Positions 16,328 through 24,609 of a DNA stretch of 64,000 nt are shown here, piece after piece (the first letter of the stretch is position 1; every line of letters starts with the position of its first letter). The notes beneath the pieces were generated by a model. That model had not been told where the DNA came from, did no database searches, and worked only from the letters and a program-made list of their open reading frames with translations. This DNA comes from Kitasatospora aureofaciens (GTDB taxonomy: Bacteria; Actinomycetota; Actinomycetes; Streptomycetales; Streptomycetaceae). Both the position numbers and the translations under genes were made by a program. Location of the stretch: assembly GCA_000720845.1 (NCBI GenBank), contig JODU01000010.1, positions 124,001 through 188,000 of the forward strand, read 5' to 3'.

Positions 16328-17179
16328 TCACAGTTCTCTGACCATGTGGTGGATGACGTTCCGCGACGCCTGAGGGTCCAGCGATGCCTCTTCCACCATG
16401 CTGAGAAGCGTTCGGAGCCGCATCAGCTGGGGTTCCGCGTCAAGGAACACGACGCCCGTCGGAGCGTCCCGAAGTCCCGTGTCCAACTGGGGGACCCTGC
16501 CTCCTAGGTACAGCATCGAAGCGCCGGCCCCGGCGAAGCCGTCCTGGTCGGTCGGAATGACGCGCACGCCGACGCGGCCCTCCTCGATCCGGTCCAGGAT
16601 CTGTTGGAACTGCGAACGGGCGACCCGGCGGTCGGCCACGCGGATACGCAGTGCCATCTCGTGAACGATCGTCGTGTACGGCGTGGGCTCGTCGCCCTCG
16701 ATGACAACCCGGCGTCTCAACCGGTGTTCCACCCGAAGGTCCAATTCCCGTTCCGAGAGTTCGGGGTTCATGTACTGGAACACCGCTCGGGCGTAGTCCG
16801 GGGTCTGAAGTAGCCCAGGGACGTAGGTGGTGACGATTTCCCGAAGGTAGGTGGCGTGGTGCTCAGCCTCGGCGACATCCAGGTGCACCGGGGAGAGGCG
16901 CTCGCGGTACTCGTCCCACCAGCCGCGTCTCCTGTCGCCCGCCATGGCGACGAGCGCGTCGATCAAGGCGTCATCTGTGCAGGAGTAGTGCGCCGCAAGG
17001 GTGCGGATGCGCTCCGCGCTGACCGCGGCGATACCGGCCTCGATGTGACTCATCTGTCCCGACGTCGTGTTGAGGAGCGCCGCCGCGTCGCGGGCCTTCA
17101 AGCCTGCGGACTCGCGCAGTTTGCGCAGCTCCGCTCCCAGGCGCGCTTGCCGTGCGGTGGGGTGGCTCCTCGGCGCCAT
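16328..17179 (-). CDS. XRE-family regulator with DUF5753 (WhiJ-like)
   Basis: The 283-residue product has an N-terminal helix-turn-helix (about residues 12-68: LRKLRESAGLKARDAAALL, then SHIEAG) and a DUF5753 ligand-type domain (about 90-275: ETTYVPGLLQTPDYARA is the hallmark region). Regulators of this type control development or antibiotic genes together with a DUF397 partner and an anti-sigma-like ATPase, all three of which are present here. ATG 17179 is preceded by AGGAGG. The divergent ATPase gene begins 218 bases away. The target is probably the shared intergenic region. Confidence 0.9.
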   Translation of the reverse strand: MAPRSHPTARQARLGAELRKLRESAGLKARDAAALLNTTSGQMSHIEAGIAAVSAERIRTLAAHYSCTDDALIDALVAMAGDRRRGWWDEYRERLSPVHLDVAEAEHHATYLREIVTTYVPGLLQTPDYARAVFQYMNPELSERELDLRVEHRLRRRVVIEGDEPTPYTTIVHEMALRIRVADRRVARSQFQQILDRIEEGRVGVRVIPTDQDGFAGAGASMLYLGGRVPQLDTGLRDAPTGVVFLDAEPQLMRLRTLLSMVEEASLDPQASRNVIHHMVREL

Positions 17180-17397
17180 GCGTCCTCCTGTTCCTCTCAA
17201 GAGCCTTGAGTCAGTGCCTCGTTCGGGTGGCAGACTACGCGAGCGGGTTGCAGAGGCAGAAATTAGTGCCTTACCTTCAGTGGCGTAACGAGCACGCTGC
17301 GGAGTGTGGTCCGGAAGTGCACCGCTCTGTTCTGTCGGCACGGCTGCGGCACCGCCACCGGCCCCTCATCTCCCCTCTCCACCGAACGGAGTTCCCC
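17180..17397. promoter_or_regulatory. Divergent control region with AGTGCCT direct repeats
   Basis: This region separates the XRE regulator from the anti-sigma-like ATPase gene and must hold both promoters. It contains AGTGCCT at 17213-17219 and again at 17265-17271, 52 bases apart (about five helical turns), the second inside an AT-richer patch (AAATTAGTGCCTTACC). These are candidate binding sites for the adjacent regulator; nothing else supports this. Confidence 0.35.
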
Positions 17398-17823
17398 ATG
17401 CCCGAATCCGAGTCCGTCGACCCGGCGGCTCCCTGGGAGTACACCCTCTACATCCCCAACGACCCGCGTGCGGTGATCATCTGTCGCCGCACTCTCCGTC
17501 TCATCCTCACTATGCACGGCCTCATCCGCCTCGTGGACACCGCCGAACTGCTCGCGACCGAGCTGGTCTCCAACGCCGTACGGCACACCAAGGGGCCCGC
17601 CGCGCTGCGAGTGCGGTGGGCGGCGGGTGTGCTGCGGGTCGGGGCGTGGGACGCCGACCCGGGGCCACCGGAGCCGCCCGGGAACCTGGACGCCCTCACG
17701 GAGGCGGAGGAAGGGCGGGGTCTCGCGCTCGTGCGGGCGTGTGCGGACCTGTGGGGGTGGCAGCCGTTGGCCCGCGGCGGGAACCGGGGCAAGTACGTGT
17801 GGTGTGACCTTGTCGCGGCGTAG
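17398..17823 (+). CDS. Anti-sigma-factor-like ATP-binding protein (HATPase_c_2)
   Basis: The 141-residue product has the GHKL core of SpoIIAB/RsbW-type proteins: an N-box ELLATELVSNAVRHT, a G1 box AWDADPG and a G2-like EGRGLALVRACADLWG. The catalytic glutamate position for kinase activity is uncertain. Proteins like this pair with XRE/DUF397 regulators in WhiJ-type loci, where they may sequester a regulator or sigma factor. GGAG lies upstream of ATG 17398; an upstream open frame is not coding. The gene is divergent from its presumed regulatory partners and 33 bases ahead of the next gene. Confidence 0.88.
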   Translation: MPESESVDPAAPWEYTLYIPNDPRAVIICRRTLRLILTMHGLIRLVDTAELLATELVSNAVRHTKGPAALRVRWAAGVLRVGAWDADPGPPEPPGNLDALTEAEEGRGLALVRACADLWGWQPLARGGNRGKYVWCDLVAA

Positions 17824-17856
17824 CGCGTTGATCACGTCGTACAGGAGGGAGAGCTG

Positions 17857-18750
17857 ATGGTCGGCTCGTCGCACGAGGCACTGCACTGGGTCTTCCAGAA
17901 GGACCCGGCACTGCTGACGCGGGCGTTTCAGAGGGTGCTGCACGTTCCGTTCCCGGAGCCGCGTGACTTCGCGGTCCTGAACGCCGATGTCACGGAGATC
18001 GAGCCCGTCGAGCGGCGTGTGGACACGTTGATGCGGGTGGAGACGGACGAAGGGGCGTACCTGCTCGTCGTCGAGTCGCAGGGGAAGAAGGACGAGAGGA
18101 AGCGCGGCAGCTGGCCGTACTACCTCGCGTACCTGTACGAGAAGTACCGCTGTGAGCCGGTCCTCGTCGTGATCACGCAGAACAGCGCGACGGCACGCTG
18201 GGCGGCGCAGCCCATCCGTCGGGGGTTGCCCGGTTGGGATTCGCTGACGGTACGGCCGCTGGTGATCGGCCCGGACAACGTGCCGGTGATCGCGAGCGAG
18301 CGCGAGGCCGAGCGGGACGTCCCGCTTGCCGTTCTGTCGGCCATGACGCACGGGCGGGGCGCACAGGCCGCCGCCATACTGGAGCCGTTGGCTTTCGCTC
18401 TGCGGACCGTCGACGGTGACAGCGCCGCGGTGTTCGGACAGCTCATCGAGTCATGCCTGGCCGATTCCCGGGCCAAGGAGATCTGGAGGGACCTGATGTC
18501 GGAGATCCGCTATTTCTTCAACAACCCGGTGGCCGAGAAGGTCCGTGAGGAAGGCCGCGTGGAGGGCCGCGAAGAGGGGCGGCTTGAGGACCGGGCCGGG
18601 ATGACCCTCCGGATTCTGGAGTGGCGGGCCATCCCGGTGCCCGAGGCCGTGCGGGAGCGGGTGCTTGCCTGTTCCGACCTGGATCAGCTCGAAATCTGGG
18701 CCCGCCGTGCGGTGACCGCCGAGCGGGCCGAGGATCTGTTCAGCGGTTGA
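17857..18750 (+). CDS. Rpn/YhgA-like putative nuclease
   Basis: The 297-residue product has the N-terminal core of the Rpn (recombination-promoting nuclease)/YhgA-like family, a PD-(D/E)XK relative: DADVTEIEP, then LLVVESQGKKD supplying E-x-Q and the lysines, then PYYLAYLYEKY. A charged coiled stretch (EEGRVEGREEGRLEDRAG) and a helical tail follow, as is usual for these proteins. AGGAGGGAG precedes the ATG. It may be co-transcribed with the anti-sigma-like gene. Its last 11 bases overlap the convergent secreted-protein gene. Family members are often mobile and their roles are poorly known. Confidence 0.82.
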   Translation: MVGSSHEALHWVFQKDPALLTRAFQRVLHVPFPEPRDFAVLNADVTEIEPVERRVDTLMRVETDEGAYLLVVESQGKKDERKRGSWPYYLAYLYEKYRCEPVLVVITQNSATARWAAQPIRRGLPGWDSLTVRPLVIGPDNVPVIASEREAERDVPLAVLSAMTHGRGAQAAAILEPLAFALRTVDGDSAAVFGQLIESCLADSRAKEIWRDLMSEIRYFFNNPVAEKVREEGRVEGREEGRLEDRAGMTLRILEWRAIPVPEAVRERVLACSDLDQLEIWARRAVTAERAEDLFSG

Positions 18751-19849
18751 TGGATTGGATCTCCTGGACTTCCATGTCCTGGGTCGTCTCGAAGGTGCGG
18801 TCCGGCAGGTCGCCCTGGGCGCCGCCCGTGCCTTCCCAGGAGATCTCCCACGTGATCGAGGCGTTCAGCTGGTACGGCTCGCCGTTGGACGCACGGAGGT
18901 AGCGGATGCCGCAGGGCGGGGTCTGGTCGGCCTTGCCCTTCGTGTACGGCGTACCGATGGAGCCGTCGGCGCTGATCTCGCAGTCACCGGACGCGGGGAA
19001 GGTCTCGGCGTCGGCCGTGCCGGGCTCCAGGTGAAGGGCGACGGGCTTCGCGGTCGTCTCCGCCCACAGCCCCGTGTTGGGCAGCTCGGCGCGGACCTTG
19101 ACCTCCTTGAAGGTGCCCTTGTCCAGCCAGACCCAGGTGGGGAGGTTCACGGTGGACTTGGTCTGCGGCTTCAGCTCGACCTCGGTCTTCGGCACGTCGA
19201 TCTGGTCGTACGCGTAGGCCGCGAGTGTCTCCGGCGTGGGGGCGTGGGGGTCGTCCGGGATCGTGCCGGCGTCCTGCCAGAACATGATGCGGCCGCAGTC
19301 CCAGGCCTTGGTGTCCTGCTCGTGCCCCTTGCGGACCACGCTGCGCCAGAACATCCCGTCCTTGCCCACGTTGTAGTCCTTGTAGCCCGTGGCCATGGTG
19401 TTCTTCGACGCGTTGATGTCGAAGTTGTCCTGCTCCTCGCCCTCCTCGTAGTGGTCCACGAAGATGCCCGAGGTCCAGAACTCATGGGCATTCACGGCAC
19501 CCAGGCCGCCGTTCTTCTTCAGGTCCGCGACCGCGGACTTGAGCTGTTCGGGAGTGAACACCGGCTCGTACCAGCAGACCGGCGGCTCCCAGTTGGGGTC
19601 GACGGAGGTCAGGTCCTCCATGGACCCGCTGCCGGTCCGGCCGTCGGGGTAGGTGAGCTGGATCCTGGACTGGGAGACCGACGACAGCAGGGTACGGCCG
19701 TTCGCGTCGCCCTTGGGACTCTCGTCGGCCGGAGGGGTCGTGGTGTTGCCGGGGGTGCCGTTGGCGTGGGCCGCCGGGGCCAGGCCCCCGATCACGGCGA
19801 TCGACAGAGCTGCGGAAGACCAGTAAAGGGTGCGACGTCGCACTGTCAT
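18740..19849 (-). CDS. Secreted protein of unknown function, copy 2 of a duplicated module
   Basis: The 369-residue product has a VRRRTLYW basic start, a hydrophobic signal and a likely cleavage after PAAHA. It is the paralog of 384-1469, sharing the four cysteines (CWYEP, CGRIMFW, SGDCEI, TPPCGIRYLR) and the ending QEIQSINR. The N-terminal third differs more, with an insert around HEFWTSGIFVDHYEEGEEQD. The ATG at 19849 overlaps the lipoprotein stop (ATGA), so the same coupled arrangement is kept as in copy 1. The convergent Rpn-like gene overlaps its end. No known domain; probably a wall- or surface-associated protein. Confidence 0.82.
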   Translation of the reverse strand: MTVRRRTLYWSSAALSIAVIGGLAPAAHANGTPGNTTTPPADESPKGDANGRTLLSSVSQSRIQLTYPDGRTGSGSMEDLTSVDPNWEPPVCWYEPVFTPEQLKSAVADLKKNGGLGAVNAHEFWTSGIFVDHYEEGEEQDNFDINASKNTMATGYKDYNVGKDGMFWRSVVRKGHEQDTKAWDCGRIMFWQDAGTIPDDPHAPTPETLAAYAYDQIDVPKTEVELKPQTKSTVNLPTWVWLDKGTFKEVKVRAELPNTGLWAETTAKPVALHLEPGTADAETFPASGDCEISADGSIGTPYTKGKADQTPPCGIRYLRASNGEPYQLNASITWEISWEGTGGAQGDLPDRTFETTQDMEVQEIQSINR

Positions 19850-20499
19850 CCCTTGCACTCCTTCACTCGGCCCTGCACCTCGATCTGCCTCGCCTGCCAC
19901 ACCCCCGACGATGCCTCGGACGGGCTCATCAGCAGGCTGAACTTCTGGTAGCTGTCCAGGTTCTCGTCGGTGTAGTTGACCTTCCCGGTCTCCACCTTCT
20001 TGCTGTAGAACTTCGCCTGGTTGCGGCAGAAGCTGACGAGCACCGACTTGCCCTCACCCACGGGATCGATGTCGGCCTTGAAGTACCGGTCGTTTCCGGT
20101 GACCGTCCAGCCGTCCTTCACCCACGCCTCGATCTGGGACTTGGCGTACTTCTCGGCGCCGCCTGTCGAGTAGAACTGGTACGCCGGGTCGTTCGGATCC
20201 TGCTGCGCGATGCCGTGGTCCAGGGCGCGGATGTAGTTCGACGCATCCTCCAGCGCCGCGGCCTGATCCTTGTCCGACGGCTTCTCGAAGTCGAACACCA
20301 GCTTCAGGTCGGCGGGCAGGCTCACGTCCGGCCGGTTCGCGTCGGCCGTGTCCGACGCCGACGCCGATACCGAGGGGCTCCCCGTCGCCGCTCCCTTGAT
20401 GTCGTCCGGCGCGGAATCCTCTCCGCCGCAGGCGGTCAGGAGCAGGGCCGCCGTCGCGGCGAAGGTGGCGGCGGTCATGGTGAGGGCGCTGCGGGCCAC
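19846..20499 (-). CDS. Putative lipoprotein, copy 2 of a duplicated module
   Basis: The 217-residue product has a lipobox LLLTAC followed by GGE and a disordered linker (Ser/Ala/Asp), then a domain homologous to 1466-2137 (VKDGWTVTG, VSFC...KFYSKKVETGKV, GVWQAR, terminal cysteine). GTG 20499 has GGGGGGAA upstream; the long upstream open frame lacks support. It is the promoter-proximal gene of the pair, 283 bases from the divergent LysM/BTAD gene. Confidence 0.82.
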   Translation of the reverse strand: MARSALTMTAATFAATAALLLTACGGEDSAPDDIKGAATGSPSVSASASDTADANRPDVSLPADLKLVFDFEKPSDKDQAAALEDASNYIRALDHGIAQQDPNDPAYQFYSTGGAEKYAKSQIEAWVKDGWTVTGNDRYFKADIDPVGEGKSVLVSFCRNQAKFYSKKVETGKVNYTDENLDSYQKFSLLMSPSEASSGVWQARQIEVQGRVKECKG

Positions 20500-20782
20500 T
20501 GGTGTTCCCCCCGGGATACGACGTGTGCGACAGGGAACGAAGCTACCAGGGGTGGGTGCACGGCCTCTGACCGGTTTTCGGGGATTGTGTGCGGAGTGTG
20601 AAGGGGGTCCTCGCAGAGGCGGGCAAAGGGCGTGAAGCGGGCGGAAGTTGTGAGGTGAGCCTCCCTCGCCCCTTCGCCGCTGTCGGTGGGAGTCCATAAG
20701 ATCTCGGTAGGCTCAGCACACCCCTCATACCGAACACCCCCGCGGCCTTCGCCGCCCACGACCACGACCCGGGACTCCGCCC

Positions 20783-23700
20783 ATGCCGCGACGCCGCACA
20801 TCAAGCTCCTCAAGCTCGACGGCTCCCTCGGCACCCTCCGCACCGAGAAACCGCACGCCCCAGCCCGTGCGGGTGCGGCGGCGGTCGTTCGGGGACTTCG
20901 TCAAGGCGTTCCTCGCCTTCGTGGTGCTGCTCGTGCTGGTCGTCGGGGTGCCGTTCGCGCTGGCCGTGAGCGTCGGGTGGCCGCTGCCGGGAGGCGCGCC
21001 GAGCCTCGACTGGCTGCAGCGTGAGATCACCGTCAGCACCTTCCTGCACATCCTCACCGTCATCGTCTGGCTCGCCTGGGCGCAGTTCACCGCCTGCGTG
21101 CTCGTCGAGGTCAAGGCCGCGCTGTCCGGCGTCGGGGTGCCGGGGCGGGTGCCCGGGTCCGGGCCCAGTCAGTTGCTGGCCCGGCAGCTCGTCGCCGCCC
21201 TGCTGCTCGTCGGCGCCACCGCGGCGAGCCTCACGCCAGGGCTGTCGCAGCTGGGGCAGAGCCTGGAGGGGAACCAGAAGCCCTCCGTCGCCGCCGCCCA
21301 GCAGACGCCGGGGATCTTCGCCCAGCAGCAGGAGCAGGCCGCCGCCACCGCCAACGCCCTCGCCGAGCAGGCGGGCCAGGCGGGCCAGGCCGCCGCCCGT
21401 GCCGACGGTGGCTCCTCCGCCGCGCACGGCGACACGAAGTACTACCGGATCCAGCCGCCCGAGGGGCGTCACCACGACTCCCTCTGGGAGGTGGCCGAAC
21501 GGCACCTGGGCGACGGACGGCGCTACAAGGAGATCTTCGAGCTCAACAAGGACCGCGTGCAGCCCGACGGGTCCCGGCTGTCGGAGGCCTCGCTCATCCG
21601 GCCCGGCTGGATCATGGAGATGCCCGGCGACGCCCGCGGCGGCGAGCTGGTCGAGATGCCCGACGAGGCGCCGAACGTCTCCGAGCAGGTGCAGCAGCAA
21701 ATCAGCGACTACGCCCGGACCGGCGACCACGCCCAGGGCGGAGGCGGACAGCAGGGCAGCGGCGACGCCCAGGTCTCCCTGCCCGAGCAGCGGCCCGCGC
21801 CCACGCCCGCGAACCCCGTCACGCCCGCCACCCCCGTCCCCGGCACGGGCGGGGAACACGCCGCGCCCGCCGCCGGACAGGCCGGACACTCCTTCGGGCT
21901 GCCCGAGGCACTGCTCGCCGCGCCGCTGCTCGCCGCCGGTCTGCTCGGCGCCCTCGGCCGCCGGCGCCGGCAGGCGATGTGGCAGTCGGCGTTGGGCGCG
22001 GTCGGCGGACGCCGCGGCATGGAGCCGCCCACGCCGACCGGCGACGCCCAGGACGTGCAGGACGCGCTGCTCGTCGGCGCCGACCCCGAGGGCGTACGCC
22101 TGCTCGACCGGTCGCTGCGCGGACTGGCCGCCTCCCTGGCCGCCGAGTCCCGCCCGCTGCCCGTCGTCTACGCGGCCTGGATGAGCGGCAACGGCGACCT
22201 GCACCTCCAGCTCGCCCAGCCTTCCGGGAAGCCGCCCACGCCCTGGCAGCAGGGCCAGGACCAGACCTTCTGGATGCTCGCCCGCGCCGACGCCGAGCGG
22301 TACGAGGACGCCGAGACGGCCGCGCCCTACCCCGGTCTCGTCAGCCTCGGCACCATGGACGACTCCCGGCTGCTGCTCAACCTGGAGGCCGTGCCCGGCA
22401 TCGTCTCGCTCGGCGGCGCCGAGGCCGACCGGGCCGCCGTGTTCGCGTCGGTCGCCGCCGAACTGGCCACCAACGGCTGGTCGGACCGCATGACCATCAC
22501 CCTGGTCGGGTTCGGGGACGACCTCACGCCCCTCGCGCCCAACCGGATCCGGCACCTCGACGGGTTCGAGGACCTCTTCGAGACCATGTCGGCCGAGACC
22601 CGGCAGCGGCGCGGCGCGCTCGGGGCCGCCGGACACGACTCCGTGCTCACCGGCCGCACCGGGCCCGCCCAGCACACCCGCTGGGCCCCGCACCTCGTCC
22701 TGCTCGCCGCCCAGCCCTCCGACGAGGACGCGCTGCGGCTGGCCGAACTCGCCGCCGACGCCGGCCGGCTCGGCATCGGCTACCTCGTCGGTACCGAGGG
22801 CACCGACCTGCCCGGCGCCGCCTGGGAGATGGAGATCACCGGCAAGGGCCGGCTGCTCGCACCGCTGCTCGGGCTCGAACTGGACGCCCAGATGCTGCCG
22901 GCCGCGCAGCGGCGTGCCGTCGTCGAGCTGTTCACCGACGCCGACCCCGGCTCCGACCCCGAGGGCGGCCCCGGCCGGCCGGCCAACGCCCCGCCGTTCC
23001 TCGTCGACATCAGCGAGCAGGGCCGGCCCGCCGTCTACGCCCGCCTCGTCGGGTCGTACGAGATCATCGGCCTGGACGCGCCCGACGGCGAGCGCAGCGC
23101 CCTGCTGCACGAGGCGCTGGCGCTGCTCCTGCTGCACCGCGAGGGCGTCCACCCGCGCGTGCTGTCCTCCGCGCTGTGGCCGCGCGGTGTGACGCCGGAC
23201 GTGCGCGACGCGCTGCTGGAGCGGCTGCGGACCTGGCTGGGCACCGACCCCGACGGCACACCGCGGCTCGCCACCGACGCCACCGGACGGCTCACCCTCG
23301 CCAAGTCCGTCGTCTCCGACCTCGACGTCCTGCGCTCCCTCTACTACGAGGCGACCCAGGGCCGGGGCGTCGGCAGCCGCCAGGTGCGCGGGCGGCTGCT
23401 CACCGACGCGCTGGTGCTGGTGCGCGGGCCGCTGCTCGCCGACCGGCCCGAGGGCCGCTACCGCTGGCTCACCCACGAGATCGTCGACGCCCAGCTGCCG
23501 CTGCTCGTCGCCGACACCGGGCTGGCGCTCTCCGAGTTCCACCTGGAGAAGAACCGCGCGGAGAAGGCCATCGAGGCACTGAACGCGGCGCTGCGCACGG
23601 CCCCCGCCGACGAGCGCCTGTGGCACGAGCTGCTGCGCGCCACGCACGCCACCGGCGACCCCGACCGGCTGCGCGCCCTCGCCGCCGACCTCGTGGACCG

Positions 23701-23791
23701 CAGCGGTGCACGCGGACTGCCGCCCCGCACCGAGGCGCTGCTCGACGAGTTGCTGCCGACCTGGCGCGAGGGCGTCTCCGCCGCCGGATGA
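20783..23791 (+). CDS. Large membrane protein with LysM and BTAD domains
   Basis: The 1002-residue product has membrane segments near residues 38-62, 80-108 and 135-155, a LysM-like wall-binding region (about 218-280: DSLWEVAERHLGDGRRYKEIF, then PGWIMEMP), a Gln/Pro/Gly-rich linker, another membrane segment near 370-390 and a long cytoplasmic part ending in a bacterial transcriptional activator (BTAD) fold of TPR-like helices (about 855-1000). BTAD usually belongs to SARP DNA-binding regulators, but no OmpR-like winged helix was recognised before it other than a possible LHEALALLLLHREGVHPRVLSSALWPRG segment near 770. Its stop overlaps the prepilin peptidase start, which ties it to the pilus system. 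A wall-sensing or assembly role is inferred. Confidence 0.8.
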   Translation: MPRRRTSSSSSSTAPSAPSAPRNRTPQPVRVRRRSFGDFVKAFLAFVVLLVLVVGVPFALAVSVGWPLPGGAPSLDWLQREITVSTFLHILTVIVWLAWAQFTACVLVEVKAALSGVGVPGRVPGSGPSQLLARQLVAALLLVGATAASLTPGLSQLGQSLEGNQKPSVAAAQQTPGIFAQQQEQAAATANALAEQAGQAGQAAARADGGSSAAHGDTKYYRIQPPEGRHHDSLWEVAERHLGDGRRYKEIFELNKDRVQPDGSRLSEASLIRPGWIMEMPGDARGGELVEMPDEAPNVSEQVQQQISDYARTGDHAQGGGGQQGSGDAQVSLPEQRPAPTPANPVTPATPVPGTGGEHAAPAAGQAGHSFGLPEALLAAPLLAAGLLGALGRRRRQAMWQSALGAVGGRRGMEPPTPTGDAQDVQDALLVGADPEGVRLLDRSLRGLAASLAAESRPLPVVYAAWMSGNGDLHLQLAQPSGKPPTPWQQGQDQTFWMLARADAERYEDAETAAPYPGLVSLGTMDDSRLLLNLEAVPGIVSLGGAEADRAAVFASVAAELATNGWSDRMTITLVGFGDDLTPLAPNRIRHLDGFEDLFETMSAETRQRRGALGAAGHDSVLTGRTGPAQHTRWAPHLVLLAAQPSDEDALRLAELAADAGRLGIGYLVGTEGTDLPGAAWEMEITGKGRLLAPLLGLELDAQMLPAAQRRAVVELFTDADPGSDPEGGPGRPANAPPFLVDISEQGRPAVYARLVGSYEIIGLDAPDGERSALLHEALALLLLHREGVHPRVLSSALWPRGVTPDVRDALLERLRTWLGTDPDGTPRLATDATGRLTLAKSVVSDLDVLRSLYYEATQGRGVGSRQVRGRLLTDALVLVRGPLLADRPEGRYRWLTHEIVDAQLPLLVADTGLALSEFHLEKNRAEKAIEALNAALRTAPADERLWHELLRATHATGDPDRLRALAADLVDRSGARGLPPRTEALLDELLPTWREGVSAAG

Positions 23792-24531
23792 GCACCGACC
23801 TCGACCTCCTGGTCGTCCTCGTCGCCGCGCTGTGGGGCGCGGCGACGGGTGCGCTGCTGCCCCGCGCGGCCTACCGGTTCTCCGCGCCCTCCGGTCAGGC
23901 GTGGCGCGAGCGGTGCCCGGACGGGCACCCCGTCCGGGGCTGGCTCGGCCGGGCCCGGTGTCCGCGGTGCCCGGCCGGCCAGGCGTCCTACGGCCCCCGC
24001 ACCGCGTCCCTCGCCGTCGCCACCGCCCTCGTCTGCGCCGCCCTCGCCGCCGCCACCGGGACCCGGCCCGAGGTCGCCGTCTGGCTGCTGCTCGCCCCGG
24101 TCGGCGTGCTGCTGGCCGTCGTCGACCTGAAGGTACGGCGGCTGCCCGACCCGCTCACCCTGCCGATGGCCGGGGCCGCGCTCGTCCTGCTCGGCCTCAC
24201 CGCGCTCGTGCCCGAGCACGCGGGGGAGTGGACCACCGCCCTGCTGGGCGCCCTCGCCCTCGGCGCCGGCTACCTGGTGCTGTTCCTCATCAACCCGGCC
24301 GGCATGGGCTTCGGCGACGTCAAGCTCGCCCTCACGGCCGGTGCCGTCCTCGGCTGGTACGGCTGGCCCACACTGATGCTGGGCACCTTCGCCGGATTCC
24401 TGCTCGGCGCGCTGTACGGCGGGGCCCTCCTCGTCGCCCGGCGCGCGCACCGCAAGACGGCCATCCCCTTCGGCCCCTTCCTCATCGCGGGCGCCTTCCT
24501 GGGCGTCCTGGCCGGGGCGTACGCGGCCTGA
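23788..24531 (+). CDS. Prepilin peptidase (A24 family, TadV/PilD-like)
   Basis: The 247-residue polytopic membrane protein carries both aspartate motifs of type 4 prepilin peptidases: VVDLKVRRLPD near residue 110 and the GxGD motif GMGFGDVKL near residue 172. An N-terminal cytosolic loop has CPDGHP and CPRCP, reminiscent of the PilD zinc site. It should cleave the leaders of the Flp and TadE/F/G-type proteins encoded at 9542-11268. ATG 23788 overlaps the upstream stop (ATGA). It is separated from the rest of the Tad operon by about 12.5 kb, of which about 9 kb (11841-20782) is unrelated accessory genes. Confidence 0.9.
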   Translation: MSTDLDLLVVLVAALWGAATGALLPRAAYRFSAPSGQAWRERCPDGHPVRGWLGRARCPRCPAGQASYGPRTASLAVATALVCAALAAATGTRPEVAVWLLLAPVGVLLAVVDLKVRRLPDPLTLPMAGAALVLLGLTALVPEHAGEWTTALLGALALGAGYLVLFLINPAGMGFGDVKLALTAGAVLGWYGWPTLMLGTFAGFLLGALYGGALLVARRAHRKTAIPFGPFLIAGAFLGVLAGAYAA

Positions 24532-24609
24532 GCACGAGCGGCCAAAAGGCCTGGCGTACGCTGGTCGCGTCCGTCCACAACCCTTACGAACCTTGCGAAA
24601 GGGACGCCG

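Noticed and set aside
20810..23647. 945-residue minus-strand open frame
   Set aside because: Antisense to the LysM/BTAD gene, with no motif or start site of its own.
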